64,000 bases of DNA, from contig NZ_JQMG01000001.1 of NCBI RefSeq assembly GCF_000744605.1, positions 930,001 through 994,000 of the forward strand, given 5' to 3'. The stretch comes from Methylotenera sp. L2L1. Its GTDB lineage: Bacteria > Pseudomonadota > Gammaproteobacteria > Burkholderiales > Methylophilaceae. Shown here one piece after another: positions 43,537 to 52,647 of this stretch; the stretch's first letter is position 1, and each line of letters opens with the position of its first letter. The position numbers were made by a program, and so were the translations under genes. The notes beneath the pieces are model-generated. The model did no database searches, had not been told where the DNA came from, and worked only from the letters and a program-made list of their open reading frames with translations.

Positions 43537-45689
43537 TGCATATGCAAACTAATCATTTAGAAAATATGCGCATGCGCGTGACCGATAGACTTGCCGCGCT
43601 GATGGAAAGCCAGACACGGAGTAAGATTTTTAGCGGTGGCGTGGTAGAGCTGATTCGGAGCGTGCATCAAGAGGTAGTTGCAGAGCTGCAATCAACAGCA
43701 GCCAATACAGATAACTCACTTACGGCACTGGCGATTGATAATGCCATCCAAATGTGTAGTCGCTTGGATCAAAGCCTAGACATTCTGTTTCAAGAGCGTA
43801 ACCGGCAATGGCATCGTAATGGCAATTATGTGCAATCGCTGATGGGGGAGTTTAATGAGACTTTAACAGGTCTTGCTTCTACGCTAATTGAAAAAGACCT
43901 ACTTGAGCGTCAGAGCCGGGTATTAGAGCGCATTATCTTGTCACATGAGCATGTTGCGCAGTGGAAAGAGTTCGTGCAGGAAATATTGGCGGATTTTCAT
44001 GCGATTTTTCCGTTCAATTTCTTCTACATTGCATTTGCTGAGGAGCATGATCTATCGATTTATCTTTATTACCTTGGCAATCATACTGAAGAGGCCAAGC
44101 GAAACGCACGGGAAATGTTATCTAAGCAGATGATCGCCAATCTGAATTTGCCTGATAACGCGCCACTCAATATAGAAGAGTTTATCGTCAGGGGTAATGG
44201 CACGACCGATAATGTTGATGCAGTCCGCATGATAACAGTGGCGGTGCCTGAGCATACCCCTAAGCTGGCGGGGCTATTGGGGGTGGCGTATGTTTCTACT
44301 GGCGAATTGAGCCCGCAAGAAGAAAGCGTGGTGCGTTCTATTCTATCTGTGATGGTGATGGTGGTTGGCTCCAGTAAGTTGCTGTCACGCACGCTTTCTG
44401 AGTTGGAATACTATGCCATGCATGACCCATTGACTGGCATCTATAATCGACGCCAATTCAATAATATGCTGGAATATGAAATTGGGCGTTCAGAGCGGCA
44501 TCACCATGAGTTTTCTCTGCTACAGCTTGATTTAGATGACTTTAAAGACATTAATGATTCTTACGGGCATCAAACCGGTGATGATGCATTATGTGGCGTA
44601 GCGGAAGTGCTACGTGAGCATATTCGTAAAGGAGATCTGGCCGCTAGAATTGGTGGCGATGAGTTTGCGGTGATCTTGATGGAAACTGGTAGAGAGGGCG
44701 CTACTACCGTCGCCAATATGCTAGGTAAGTCTTTACGTGAACGTGTATTTACCGCGCCAGATGGTAAACATTTTCATTTGACCGTCTCTATCGGTATCGC
44801 TACTTATCCTATCGATGCACAGAATGAGGCAGATCTGCAGGTAGGTGCCGATGCTGCCATGTATCGTGCCAAAGATATTGGTAAAGATAGTGCCTGCACC
44901 TTAGATGCGCTAGATGGGCAAGTCGAGATTGGACGGCATACGCGTGATAATGCAGAGAAATTACGTGAAGCGTTACAGCAGGATCGAATCATTCCGTACT
45001 ATCACAGTATTGTAGATTGTAGAACCGGTGAGCTGTTTGCCTGTGAAACCTTGGCTAGGCTATCTGAGCCTAATGGCAATATCGTTTCAGCTGGCATGTT
45101 TATCGAGACGATTGAAAAATATGGGATGGGACGTGACCTTGACCGCATGATTATCAGTAAGGCGTTTAAGGCCAAGCGTGAGCTCATGATGTCCAATGCA
45201 TCAAGCACTAAAATGTTTCTTAACATCTCCGCACAAGAAATACAGGGGCGTGGGATTCTTGCCTATGCTGAAGAGCTGTGCCAAACCCTAGAAATTCCAC
45301 CGTCATGTGTCGTGTTTGAGATACTGGAGCGCGATGCGATTGGCGACATGACTAATATGCGTAAATTTTTAAGTAATTTGCGTGAAAAGGGCTTTGCTTT
45401 TGCTTTGGATGATTTTGGTAGCGGCTATAACTCTTTTCACTATTTGCGTGAATTACGTTTTGAATACGTAAAAATTGATGGGGCTTTTGTGCGTAATATT
45501 CTCAACTCAAAGATAGATTACGCACTAGTCCATAACCTATCTAGGCTATGCCAAGACATTGGTATTTATACGGTGGCGGAATTTGTTGAAAATCAGGCAA
45601 TCCTAGATGCACTTAAAGACATGGGCATTAACTATGCACAGGGGTTTCATATTGCATTGCCAACAGCCAATATGCCCCAACATCAATAG
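43536..45689 (+). CDS. GAF-GGDEF-EAL c-di-GMP enzyme coupled to ODP protein
   Basis: A 717-residue cytoplasmic protein. The N-terminal ~130 residues are helical, followed by a GAF-like domain (~135-290), a GGDEF domain (GGDEF at 373, RKGD I-site, GIYNRRQFNNM) and an EAL domain whose signature is ETL (504), with DDFGSGYNS and KIDGAF; the late motif reads AEFVEN instead of AEGVE. Both activities are possible, with the EAL slightly unusual. It overlaps the ODP gene by one base; ATG 43542 is an alternative start. Confidence 0.9.
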   Translation: MHMQTNHLENMRMRVTDRLAALMESQTRSKIFSGGVVELIRSVHQEVVAELQSTAANTDNSLTALAIDNAIQMCSRLDQSLDILFQERNRQWHRNGNYVQSLMGEFNETLTGLASTLIEKDLLERQSRVLERIILSHEHVAQWKEFVQEILADFHAIFPFNFFYIAFAEEHDLSIYLYYLGNHTEEAKRNAREMLSKQMIANLNLPDNAPLNIEEFIVRGNGTTDNVDAVRMITVAVPEHTPKLAGLLGVAYVSTGELSPQEESVVRSILSVMVMVVGSSKLLSRTLSELEYYAMHDPLTGIYNRRQFNNMLEYEIGRSERHHHEFSLLQLDLDDFKDINDSYGHQTGDDALCGVAEVLREHIRKGDLAARIGGDEFAVILMETGREGATTVANMLGKSLRERVFTAPDGKHFHLTVSIGIATYPIDAQNEADLQVGADAAMYRAKDIGKDSACTLDALDGQVEIGRHTRDNAEKLREALQQDRIIPYYHSIVDCRTGELFACETLARLSEPNGNIVSAGMFIETIEKYGMGRDLDRMIISKAFKAKRELMMSNASSTKMFLNISAQEIQGRGILAYAEELCQTLEIPPSCVVFEILERDAIGDMTNMRKFLSNLREKGFAFALDDFGSGYNSFHYLRELRFEYVKIDGAFVRNILNSKIDYALVHNLSRLCQDIGIYTVAEFVENQAILDALKDMGINYAQGFHIALPTANMPQHQ

Positions 45690-45722
45690 GGTTAGCTAGG
45701 TACCAAACCTATTAAGCTAACC
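45690..45722 (+). terminator. Hairpin directly after the GAF-GGDEF-EAL gene
   Basis: GGTTAGCT (45690-45697) pairs with AGCTAACC (45715-45722), continued inside by AGGT/ACCT. It starts at the base after the stop codon. No T tract follows; a terminator or processing site is likely. Confidence 0.5.
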
Positions 45723-45739
45723 TACTTAAGGTAAGTGAT

Positions 45740-45784
45740 GACTTTATCACAGCATGAACGAAGCGTTAAAGTTGTGATAAAGTC
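45740..45784 (+). promoter_or_regulatory. Perfect 12-base inverted repeat upstream of DUF3820 gene
   Basis: GACTTTATCACA (45740-45751) and TGTGATAAAGTC (45773-45784) are perfect arms around a 21-base loop, ending eight bases before the DUF3820 ATG. As DNA it looks like an operator; as RNA it would sit on the ribosome binding region, which has no clear Shine-Dalgarno sequence. Confidence 0.5.
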
Positions 45785-45792
45785 GACCTGCC

Positions 45793-46014
45793 ATGATGAA
45801 CCCAGAAGACTTACAACGATTAGTGACATTAGCCATGCCTTATGGAAAATATAAGGGACGGCTAATTGCCGATTTGCCTGGCAATTATTTAAACTGGTTT
45901 GCACGAGAAGGTTTCCCCTCTGGTGATTTAGGACGTTTATTACAATTAATGCAGGAAATAGACCATAATGGGTTATCACAGTTGCTTGACCCGTTAAGGA
46001 AAGCAAGCCATTAA
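45793..46014 (+). CDS. DUF3820 family small protein
   Basis: A 73-residue protein with MPYGKYKGRLIADLPGNYLNWFAREGFPSG, the hallmark of DUF3820, sometimes labelled a putative quorum-sensing-regulated virulence factor. The MPxGKYKG-type motif resembles exonuclease-associated accessory domains, but the function is unproven. It sits among the c-di-GMP genes, yet inverted repeats on its 5' side suggest independent regulation. Confidence 0.85.
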   Translation: MMNPEDLQRLVTLAMPYGKYKGRLIADLPGNYLNWFAREGFPSGDLGRLLQLMQEIDHNGLSQLLDPLRKASH

Positions 46015-46060
46015 GGAAACATAGTGCGGCAAAATTAATTGTGCGCAACCTTCGTAAATC

Positions 46061-48352
46061 ATGAAAAAAACTTACAGCGTTAAATTTAGGTTTAGAAATT
46101 ATCGCTTATTCGCTAAGAGGTCATTAGCTATGTTTGTTTTCATTTTATTGAGCATCTTATGGCTTCCAATCGCTACAAATAGTGAAGATACCCTCAAAAT
46201 TAATAGCCCCTATGGCGAAGTCCGATTAACGCCAAATGAATTTGCGTGGTTGAAAAATAATCCCAATATTCGTGTTGCTGTTAAAGACGGATGGATGCCA
46301 ATTGAGTTCAAGTCGGAAAGTAATCAGCATCGAGGGATTAGCGTCGATTATCTCCAAGCGCTGGGTAAGGCGGTTAATGTTAACTTTACCTTAGTAGATT
46401 ATTCAGAAAATATGAGTCCATCTACGGCCGAGATGATTTCTGGCGTCGCTAATACAAACGTAAAAAATCCACAATTTAAAAAACTAGCCCAGCCGTTTTT
46501 AGATTTTCCGATTGCCATCTATGTAGATAAAAGCCGTCATCATCAAATTGATAAGATGGAAGATCTTCATCATAAGTCAGTGGCCCTATTCAGACATGGG
46601 CCAATTACAAAAGAAATCGCAGCAAATTACCCGCAGATAAAGTTAGTGTATGTAGACATAGCTGATGAGGCTTTTGAGAAACTAAGGCTTGGTGAAGTTG
46701 ATGCTTATATTGGGAATCAAATCATCATTGATTACCATGTTGTTGTGCACCGATTAAGCTTTGTGGAGAAAATTGGCATTACGCCATTTAATTCAAACGT
46801 ATCAATGGCCGTTAGAGAAGACCTGACAGAGTTAGCCTCTATTTTGAATAAAGGTATGCGGGTACTTGGCACCAATAACCAAGAGATCATCAATAAGTGG
46901 AAAATCTCAGATTACCAATATGGTCAATGGATTGCGCTATTGCTGGGGCTCATTAGTGTAGCGCTCATTTTTGGCGTTCATAGAATCTTTAAATTAAAAC
47001 AAGCGATTAAACTACAAAATATTGAGTCACAAAAAACAATATGGCACCAAGCTAATTATGATTATCTAACCGACTTACCTAATCGGCATTTGTTAGATAG
47101 TCGATTAAAACAGGCGATGGATCAGGCCGATAAGTCGTTGTCACCAGTCGGTATTTTATTTATTGATTTAGATAATTTTAAGCATGTGAATGACACTGCC
47201 GGCCATTCGATTGGCGACAAGTTGATTAAAGAAGCTGCAGCAAGGGTTACTCGCTGTGTGCGCTCTTATGATACAACTGCGCGATTTGGCGGTGATGAAT
47301 TTATGGTCATCATGTCTGATTTTGACAACGAACAGACATTAGAGAAAACCTCACAGAAAATATTGGCAGAGATTGAAAAGCCATTTCAAATCGATGGCGA
47401 GCTTTTTTATATCTCAGCAAGTATCGGACTCACCATCTATCCGACCGATACTTCAAATCCAGAAGCGCTATTTAGCTATGCAGATCAGGCGATGTATGAG
47501 GCTAAAAAACTGGGTCGCAATCGGTTTCAGTTCTTCAAAGCGTCTATGCAGTCTGACTCCACTAATAGACTAGCATTAATGAACGACCTAAGGGATGCAA
47601 TAGCACATCAACAGTTCGAGCTTTATTATCAGCCAATCATGTGTATGGATACACAGGTGACATTAAAAGCAGAAGCGTTGATCCGGTGGAATCATCCGAT
47701 AAAAGGCATGGTTAGCCCGGTAGTGTTTATTTCGCTTGCAGAAGAGGCTGGGTTAATCGATGAAATTGGTACATGGGTGTTTAATCAAGCACTACATGAT
47801 ATCAAGTTGATTCATGCACAGTATTCACCGGACTTTCAGATTAGCGTCAATGTTTCTCCTAACCAATTCATTAAATCTGAGCGCTTATTAGCTTGGAAGC
47901 AAGTGTTGGCGCAACAAGGGGTTGCCGGTCGTAGCATCTGTATTGAAATTACTGAGGGCTTGCTGCTACAACCTAGTATGTCGGTAGTGAATACAATCTC
48001 AGCTTTACGAGAGTCCGGCATTCAATTTTCTATTGATGACTTTGGAACCGGCTATTCTGCCCTGGCTTATTTGAATAAATTTGATATTGAATATGTAAAA
48101 ATAGATCAATCCTTCACGCAAAATCTACGGCCTAATAACTATGATGCCATTCTTTGTGAGGCAGTCATCAGCATGGCGCACAAGCTTGGCATCAAGGTGA
48201 TTGCTGAAGGGATTGAAACTGAAGCGCAAAAGAGCTTATTAAATAGTTTTGAATGTGATTATGGGCAGGGCTATTTGATCGCTAGACCACAATCCTTCAC
48301 AGCGTTTATGCAGTTTTTATTTGAAACGAGAAGTAAGCAGCCATCCAATTGA
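46061..48352 (+). CDS. SBP3-transmembrane-GGDEF-EAL c-di-GMP enzyme
   Basis: A 763-residue inner-membrane protein. An N-terminal membrane/signal helix (~20-40) precedes a periplasmic solute-binding-protein family 3 domain (about 55-275; NPNIRVAVKDGWMPIEF, ISVDYLQALGKAVNV), a transmembrane helix (~288-306), a GGDEF domain (GGDEF at 410, RSYD I-site) and a full EAL domain (EALIRW at 538, DDFGTGYSA, KIDQSF, AEGIET). SBP3 sensors usually bind amino acids or similar small ligands, so this couples an external nutrient to c-di-GMP. All catalytic motifs are intact. Confidence 0.93.
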   Translation: MKKTYSVKFRFRNYRLFAKRSLAMFVFILLSILWLPIATNSEDTLKINSPYGEVRLTPNEFAWLKNNPNIRVAVKDGWMPIEFKSESNQHRGISVDYLQALGKAVNVNFTLVDYSENMSPSTAEMISGVANTNVKNPQFKKLAQPFLDFPIAIYVDKSRHHQIDKMEDLHHKSVALFRHGPITKEIAANYPQIKLVYVDIADEAFEKLRLGEVDAYIGNQIIIDYHVVVHRLSFVEKIGITPFNSNVSMAVREDLTELASILNKGMRVLGTNNQEIINKWKISDYQYGQWIALLLGLISVALIFGVHRIFKLKQAIKLQNIESQKTIWHQANYDYLTDLPNRHLLDSRLKQAMDQADKSLSPVGILFIDLDNFKHVNDTAGHSIGDKLIKEAAARVTRCVRSYDTTARFGGDEFMVIMSDFDNEQTLEKTSQKILAEIEKPFQIDGELFYISASIGLTIYPTDTSNPEALFSYADQAMYEAKKLGRNRFQFFKASMQSDSTNRLALMNDLRDAIAHQQFELYYQPIMCMDTQVTLKAEALIRWNHPIKGMVSPVVFISLAEEAGLIDEIGTWVFNQALHDIKLIHAQYSPDFQISVNVSPNQFIKSERLLAWKQVLAQQGVAGRSICIEITEGLLLQPSMSVVNTISALRESGIQFSIDDFGTGYSALAYLNKFDIEYVKIDQSFTQNLRPNNYDAILCEAVISMAHKLGIKVIAEGIETEAQKSLLNSFECDYGQGYLIARPQSFTAFMQFLFETRSKQPSN

Positions 48353-48371
48353 CTTCAGAAGTTGATGCTAG

Positions 48372-48404
48372 AAATTGATTTAGTTTCTTAACCTAAATCA
48401 ATTT
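48372..48404 (+). terminator. AT-rich perfect hairpin after SBP3-GGDEF-EAL
   Basis: AAATTGATTTAG (48372-48383) and CTAAATCAATTT (48393-48404) form a perfect 12-base stem 20 bases past the stop. The tail is A-rich rather than T-rich, so intrinsic termination is uncertain. Confidence 0.5.
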
Positions 48405-48463
48405 AAAAATAGTTAAGCTAGGCTAGCATATGTGTTTCCTTCTCAATAAAAGGCATGATCACG

Positions 48464-49669
48464 ATGGCCGTTGTGCAAATCCAGATGCATCAGTCTAGTC
48501 CAACTCGGGGTTGTGCATTATTCAACCTTGGGTTTCGTCCATTTTTTCTAGGCGCAGGTATTTTTGCCATTGTATCCATAGTTTGGTGGATGCTGATTTA
48601 TAGCGCGCACAATGTTGTGCAAATTCAATCGATTACCAGCGCCCAGTGGCACGCGCATGAAATGCTGTATGGCTATAGCTTGGCGGTAGTTGCTGGCTTC
48701 TTATTAACCGCAGTGCGGAATTGGACGGGTGTACAAACACTGCATGGTAAGCTGTTGATGGCTTTATTCGGATTATGGGTTGCCGCACGCGTGCTATTTT
48801 TGTTTGGTACACGTTTGATGCTGTGGGCCGCCATTGTCGATTTGCTGTTTGGTTTAGCGTTGATGTTGTCCATCAGCCAGCCAATTATCCGTGCAAGGCA
48901 ATGGGCTCAGCTTGCAGTGGTTGTTAAAGTGGCTTTGTTATGGGTCGGGAATGTCGTGTTCTACTTAGGATATTACGGCGTCTTGCAAGATGGCATGCTG
49001 TACGCAATTAACGGTGCTGTTTTATTGCTGGTGAGTTTAATCCTGATGATAGGTCGCCGAGTGATTCCATTCTTTATTGAGCGTGGCGTGCAAGAGAAAA
49101 TTAAAATCAAGCATCATCAGTGGCTGGATATCAGCATATTAGTGATGTTTCTCGCCTTGTTTGTTAATGAGATTTTTTATAGAAGCCCTTACTTAACGCC
49201 TTATTTGGCATGCGGCTTGTTTCTACTCAATGGGTATCGCCTCTGTCATTGGCATACCAGTGGCATATGGCGTGTGCCATTGCTATGGAGTTTGTATTTA
49301 TCTGCATGGATGATTAATCTAGGCTTTCTGTTTTATGGTGTGCAAGCTTTGCTTTCCATCCCGCTTATATTGGTGCTACACCTGTTTACGATAGGCGGAA
49401 TTGGCCTCATGAGCTTAGCCATGATGGCGCGCGTGGCATTGGGGCATACTGGGCGAGATATCCGAAAGTCATCTAGCTGGCTGCTGTTGGTGTTTATTGC
49501 CATCATGCTGAGCCTGCTGTTTCGGGTATTTGCACCGATGCTAGACATGCAGCTTTATAGCAGTTGGATTTTTGTTTCTGCACTATGCTGGATACTCGGG
49601 TTTGCAGTTTTTGTGTGGATTTATACTCCTATCTTATGGATGCCTAGGGTCGATGGTACGCCTGGTTAA
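48464..49669 (+). CDS. nnrS: NnrS-family heme-copper membrane protein
   Basis: A ~401-residue inner-membrane protein with about 12 hydrophobic helices. Family signatures are the N-terminal NLGFRPFFLGAGIFA, QWHAHEMLYGY with two histidines, GFLLTAVRNWTG, GRRVIPFFIERG and HLFTIGGIGLMSLAMMARVALGHTGR. NnrS relieves nitrosative stress and is usually induced by nitric oxide. I start at 48464 (AAGG ten bases upstream); ATG 48455 is too close to it. Its place beside the globin/ODP signalling genes fits a gas-response theme. Confidence 0.92.
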   Translation: MAVVQIQMHQSSPTRGCALFNLGFRPFFLGAGIFAIVSIVWWMLIYSAHNVVQIQSITSAQWHAHEMLYGYSLAVVAGFLLTAVRNWTGVQTLHGKLLMALFGLWVAARVLFLFGTRLMLWAAIVDLLFGLALMLSISQPIIRARQWAQLAVVVKVALLWVGNVVFYLGYYGVLQDGMLYAINGAVLLLVSLILMIGRRVIPFFIERGVQEKIKIKHHQWLDISILVMFLALFVNEIFYRSPYLTPYLACGLFLLNGYRLCHWHTSGIWRVPLLWSLYLSAWMINLGFLFYGVQALLSIPLILVLHLFTIGGIGLMSLAMMARVALGHTGRDIRKSSSWLLLVFIAIMLSLLFRVFAPMLDMQLYSSWIFVSALCWILGFAVFVWIYTPILWMPRVDGTPG

Positions 49670-49804
49670 TCAGTTCGTTAAATGTGCTGTTTTGCCTGAA
49701 GGTGGTGTTTAAGGGTTATTTTTCAGGTCAGTGTTTAACATGGGTCTTTTTAGCTGAACTATTATCCAAAGCATGGGTCTGTTTGGTTCTTCTTAAATTT
49801 ATAT

Positions 49805-49835
49805 GTGATCAGTTGGTGCAATGCCAATTGATCAC
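49805..49835 (+). promoter_or_regulatory. Inverted repeat before the SdiA-regulated-like gene
   Basis: GTGATCAGTTGG (49805-49816) and CCAATTGATCAC (49824-49835) match at 11 of 12 positions, ending eight bases before the ATG at 49844. It may be an operator or an nnrS terminator hairpin. Confidence 0.45.
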
Positions 49836-49843
49836 AATCTCAC

Positions 49844-50746
49844 ATGCCTCAGAAAAACAAACGACGTTGGATCTTAGCACTATTCATTCTGATATTAGCT
49901 AGCATTTACTGCTTTAGGCTAGAGGCCCTCGCTTGGTATGTTTGGCATAACAACCAATCAGCATCCGAGCAAGCGACTAAAACGCTAGACCTAAAAAACT
50001 ATCATGTAGAAATTGACGGCTTATCCATTCCAGATTTAGCCAATGCTTCAGGCTTTACTTATAACACCCGCAGCAATACGCTTTTTACCGTATTAAATAA
50101 AGAGGCGCAGATTATTGAGTTGAGCTTAACTGGAAAAGTGATTCGGCGGGTGGATGTGACAGGCGTCTCGGATATGGAGGGCATTACCCATGTAGCAGAT
50201 AGCCGATATGTGATTGCGGATGAAAGTGATAACCGCTTAGTGTTAGTGACATTGGATGATGATGCGACAAGTGTCGATGTCACCAACGCGCCAAAGCTGA
50301 AATTAGGGCTTAATTTTACAAGCAATAAGAACTTCGAAGGTGTGTCTTGGGATGGTAACAATCACCGCCTGCTGGTCGTGAAAGAGCGTGATCCTAAATA
50401 CATTTTATCGGTTGAAGGCTTTTTTGAAGCCAAAGCGGGTGAGTCGCTAGAGATCAAGCGTTTAGATCAGTACGATGCTGCGATTAAATGGTCATTAAGA
50501 GATTTGTCTTCAGTGACGTATCACGATGAAACGGACAGCCTAGTGCTGTTAAGTGATGAATCACGGCTGATTAAAGAATATGATGCACATGGTCATGCAG
50601 TCGGAGCGCTGGCTTTGTGGAAAGGGTTTCACGGTTTAAGCCAGCATGTGCCGCAAGCAGAGGGGATTGCCATAGGCCCAGATGGTAGTATCTACATTAT
50701 GAGTGAGCCTAACCTGTTTTATGTGTTTAAGCATCGTCAGCCTTAA
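49844..50746 (+). CDS. SdiA-regulated-domain (YjiK-like) protein
   Basis: A 300-residue protein with one N-terminal membrane helix (about 9-27) and a beta-propeller-like periplasmic domain: DLANASGFTYNTRSNTLFTVLN, GKVIRRVDVTGVSDMEGITH, YVIADESDNRL, NFEGVSWDGNNHRLLVVKER and EGIAIGPDGSIYIMSEPN. These repeats match the SdiA-regulated (YjiK) family, whose function is unknown; the name comes from one E. coli regulon. Its stop codon overlaps that of the convergent DUF4186 gene. Confidence 0.85.
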   Translation: MPQKNKRRWILALFILILASIYCFRLEALAWYVWHNNQSASEQATKTLDLKNYHVEIDGLSIPDLANASGFTYNTRSNTLFTVLNKEAQIIELSLTGKVIRRVDVTGVSDMEGITHVADSRYVIADESDNRLVLVTLDDDATSVDVTNAPKLKLGLNFTSNKNFEGVSWDGNNHRLLVVKERDPKYILSVEGFFEAKAGESLEIKRLDQYDAAIKWSLRDLSSVTYHDETDSLVLLSDESRLIKEYDAHGHAVGALALWKGFHGLSQHVPQAEGIAIGPDGSIYIMSEPNLFYVFKHRQP

Positions 50747-51102
50747 TCAGTTTCAAGCCTAATACGCAGCCACTTTTCTAGCACAACGACCATATAAGCT
50801 TGCTCTGCTAATGTAACCTCGCGCCCTTGCGGTATCTGATGCCACTTCTGTAAGCAACCTCGGCAGCAGCAAGCCGTGGCGTGTTGCGCTACAAATACAG
50901 GATGGCCACGCATCGGCGTTTGTTTACCATCGTTACCAATCACCGCAGGCGCTAAACGTTTGCCGATAAAGTCTTCCGCATGATCAAGCACGGTGGATAA
51001 GCCTTTTTGCTGTAGATAGGCTAAGTCTTTATCACGCAGTTGAAAGCTGCTTCTGAACGTAGATTGAGCCAGTGCTGCAAATAGCGTATCCAGATCTTTC
51101 AC
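50743..51102 (-). CDS. DUF4186 family protein
   Basis: A 119-residue protein with FRSSFQLRDKDLAYLQQKG, HAEDFIGKRLAPA, HPVFVAQHATACCCRGCLQKWHQIP and AEQAYMVVVLEKWLRI. The conserved H-x8-CCCRGCL cysteine cluster and the PVFxAQHATA segment identify DUF4186; metal binding is plausible, function unknown. It follows the MFS transporter gene by 15 bases on the same strand and its stop overlaps the convergent gene's stop. Confidence 0.88.
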   Translation of the reverse strand: MKDLDTLFAALAQSTFRSSFQLRDKDLAYLQQKGLSTVLDHAEDFIGKRLAPAVIGNDGKQTPMRGHPVFVAQHATACCCRGCLQKWHQIPQGREVTLAEQAYMVVVLEKWLRIRLETD

Positions 51103-51117
51103 GTTGTTTTATTTGAC

Positions 51118-52365
51118 TCAATGCAATTGGTGCAAGTGTAATGTACGAAGTTTAGGTGCAAGCTTTGCCGTTGCCCCTACAACACCTAATGTCATGAGGC
51201 CACCAAAAATCACAGAGGGCACTAGTCCCATTAGGCGTGCGGCAACCCCTGATTCAAAAGCACCTAACTCATTAGATGAGCCGATGAAAATGCCATTAAT
51301 GGCTGAAACGCGTCCACGCATGGCATCTGGTGTGGCAAGCTGCATAATGGTTTGTCGTGTGATGACAGAAACGCCATCAAACAGACCAGAAAGTAATAGA
51401 AAAACAGCCGCCATCCAAAAGCTAGTGCTTAAGCCAAACCCAATAATGCAAAGCCCAAATCCTGCAACCATCCCTAATAACCAGCGACCTGCGTTTAGGT
51501 TAATCGGGTGTCGAGTGAGCCAAAGCCCAGTGACGATAGCGCCTAGTGCAGGCGCCGCACGCAGAATGCCTAAGCTCTCAGGGCCCATGTGATAAACGTC
51601 ATGAATAAATGCTGGCAGCATGGCAACTGCACCGCCAAATAACACAGCAAACATGTCTAGTGATAATGCACCTAATACGATTTGGTTGCTAAATACAAAG
51701 CGCAGACCCTGTGCAATGCTGGTAAATACAGGAATGCTCTCTGCTTTTGTAGGTTCTTTTAACTTAAGTAAAGCAATCGAGGTGGCAGCACCTAGGCATA
51801 GTGCAGTAGCAACGCTGTAAGCCAGTGCTTTACTACCAAACCCTACCAATAGGCCGCCAATGGCTGGGCCCAACACCAAGCCTATCTGAAAGGTAGAGGT
51901 GCCGATACCCGCAGCGCGTGCATACTGCTCACGGGGTAAAATGATGGCGAATAAAGTATTGTAACTAGGCGCAATAAAGGCACGAGCCACCCCGGTAAAA
52001 GCAATGGAGCCGTAAATCCAATAGGTGATATTACCATCTAGCCAACCTAGCGCTACTAAGGTGAGTGTAAGTGCATTAATGGTGAGCAACACCGCCGCTA
52101 AGCCTGCAAATAAGCGACGTGAGTAATAGTGATCAACGGCATGCCCAGCAAATAATGCAGAGGCGAAGTAAGGAATCACTTCGGCCAAACCTATTAACCC
52201 TAAAGACAATGGGTTATGTGTAATCTGATAAATATGCCAGCCTACCACTACCGCTAATATTTGGTACGCCAGTACGAGTTGAATACGAAATGCTAAAAGT
52301 TTGGCAAATGCAAATTGATGATATTTAAATAATTCCATGGGCGACATTATAAGTGCAAACGTCAT
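51118..52365 (-). CDS. MFS transporter
   Basis: A 415-residue inner-membrane protein with 12 predicted helices of the major facilitator superfamily. Characteristic loops are FAGHAVDHYYSRRLF between helices 2 and 3, the IGTSTFQIGLVLGPAIGGLLVG motif and VTRQTIMQLATPDAMRGRVSAING, which resembles the enterobactin-exporter/DHA3-like group. Substrate cannot be inferred. Start is uncertain: Met7 (52347) or Met10 (52338) are alternatives, none with a good ribosome site. Confidence 0.85.
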   Translation of the reverse strand: MTFALIMSPMELFKYHQFAFAKLLAFRIQLVLAYQILAVVVGWHIYQITHNPLSLGLIGLAEVIPYFASALFAGHAVDHYYSRRLFAGLAAVLLTINALTLTLVALGWLDGNITYWIYGSIAFTGVARAFIAPSYNTLFAIILPREQYARAAGIGTSTFQIGLVLGPAIGGLLVGFGSKALAYSVATALCLGAATSIALLKLKEPTKAESIPVFTSIAQGLRFVFSNQIVLGALSLDMFAVLFGGAVAMLPAFIHDVYHMGPESLGILRAAPALGAIVTGLWLTRHPINLNAGRWLLGMVAGFGLCIIGFGLSTSFWMAAVFLLLSGLFDGVSVITRQTIMQLATPDAMRGRVSAINGIFIGSSNELGAFESGVAARLMGLVPSVIFGGLMTLGVVGATAKLAPKLRTLHLHQLH

Positions 52366-52647
52366 ATTGCTTTAACGCTTGTGATTTAGAATTGGCACTC
52401 AGGCGCCTATAAAAACATTTAATACTTGAATGTAAACGGATAGAATGCACGGGTTAGTGCAGTGAATAAGGTAGTAAGCAAGTTGAAAGATTTATCTGAT
52501 CTTGCCGATGAGTCATCATTGACCTAGTGTGATTCTACCGATATAGATTAGGCGCACTAACCGCTAATTGAATGCATCAATCGTGATTGCTGCATTGCTA
52601 TTCACCTACGCTTTTTTAGCAAAGACGGATAACCATTTGATGCGTTT

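Noticed and set aside
49684-49902. 72-residue plus-strand frame after nnrS
   Set aside because: It lacks a ribosome site, overlaps the SdiA-regulated-like gene and its inverted repeat, and has no family resemblance.
51104-51592. 162-residue plus-strand frame
   Set aside because: Antisense to the MFS transporter, whose membrane-helix pattern is clear; composition is that of a shadow frame.
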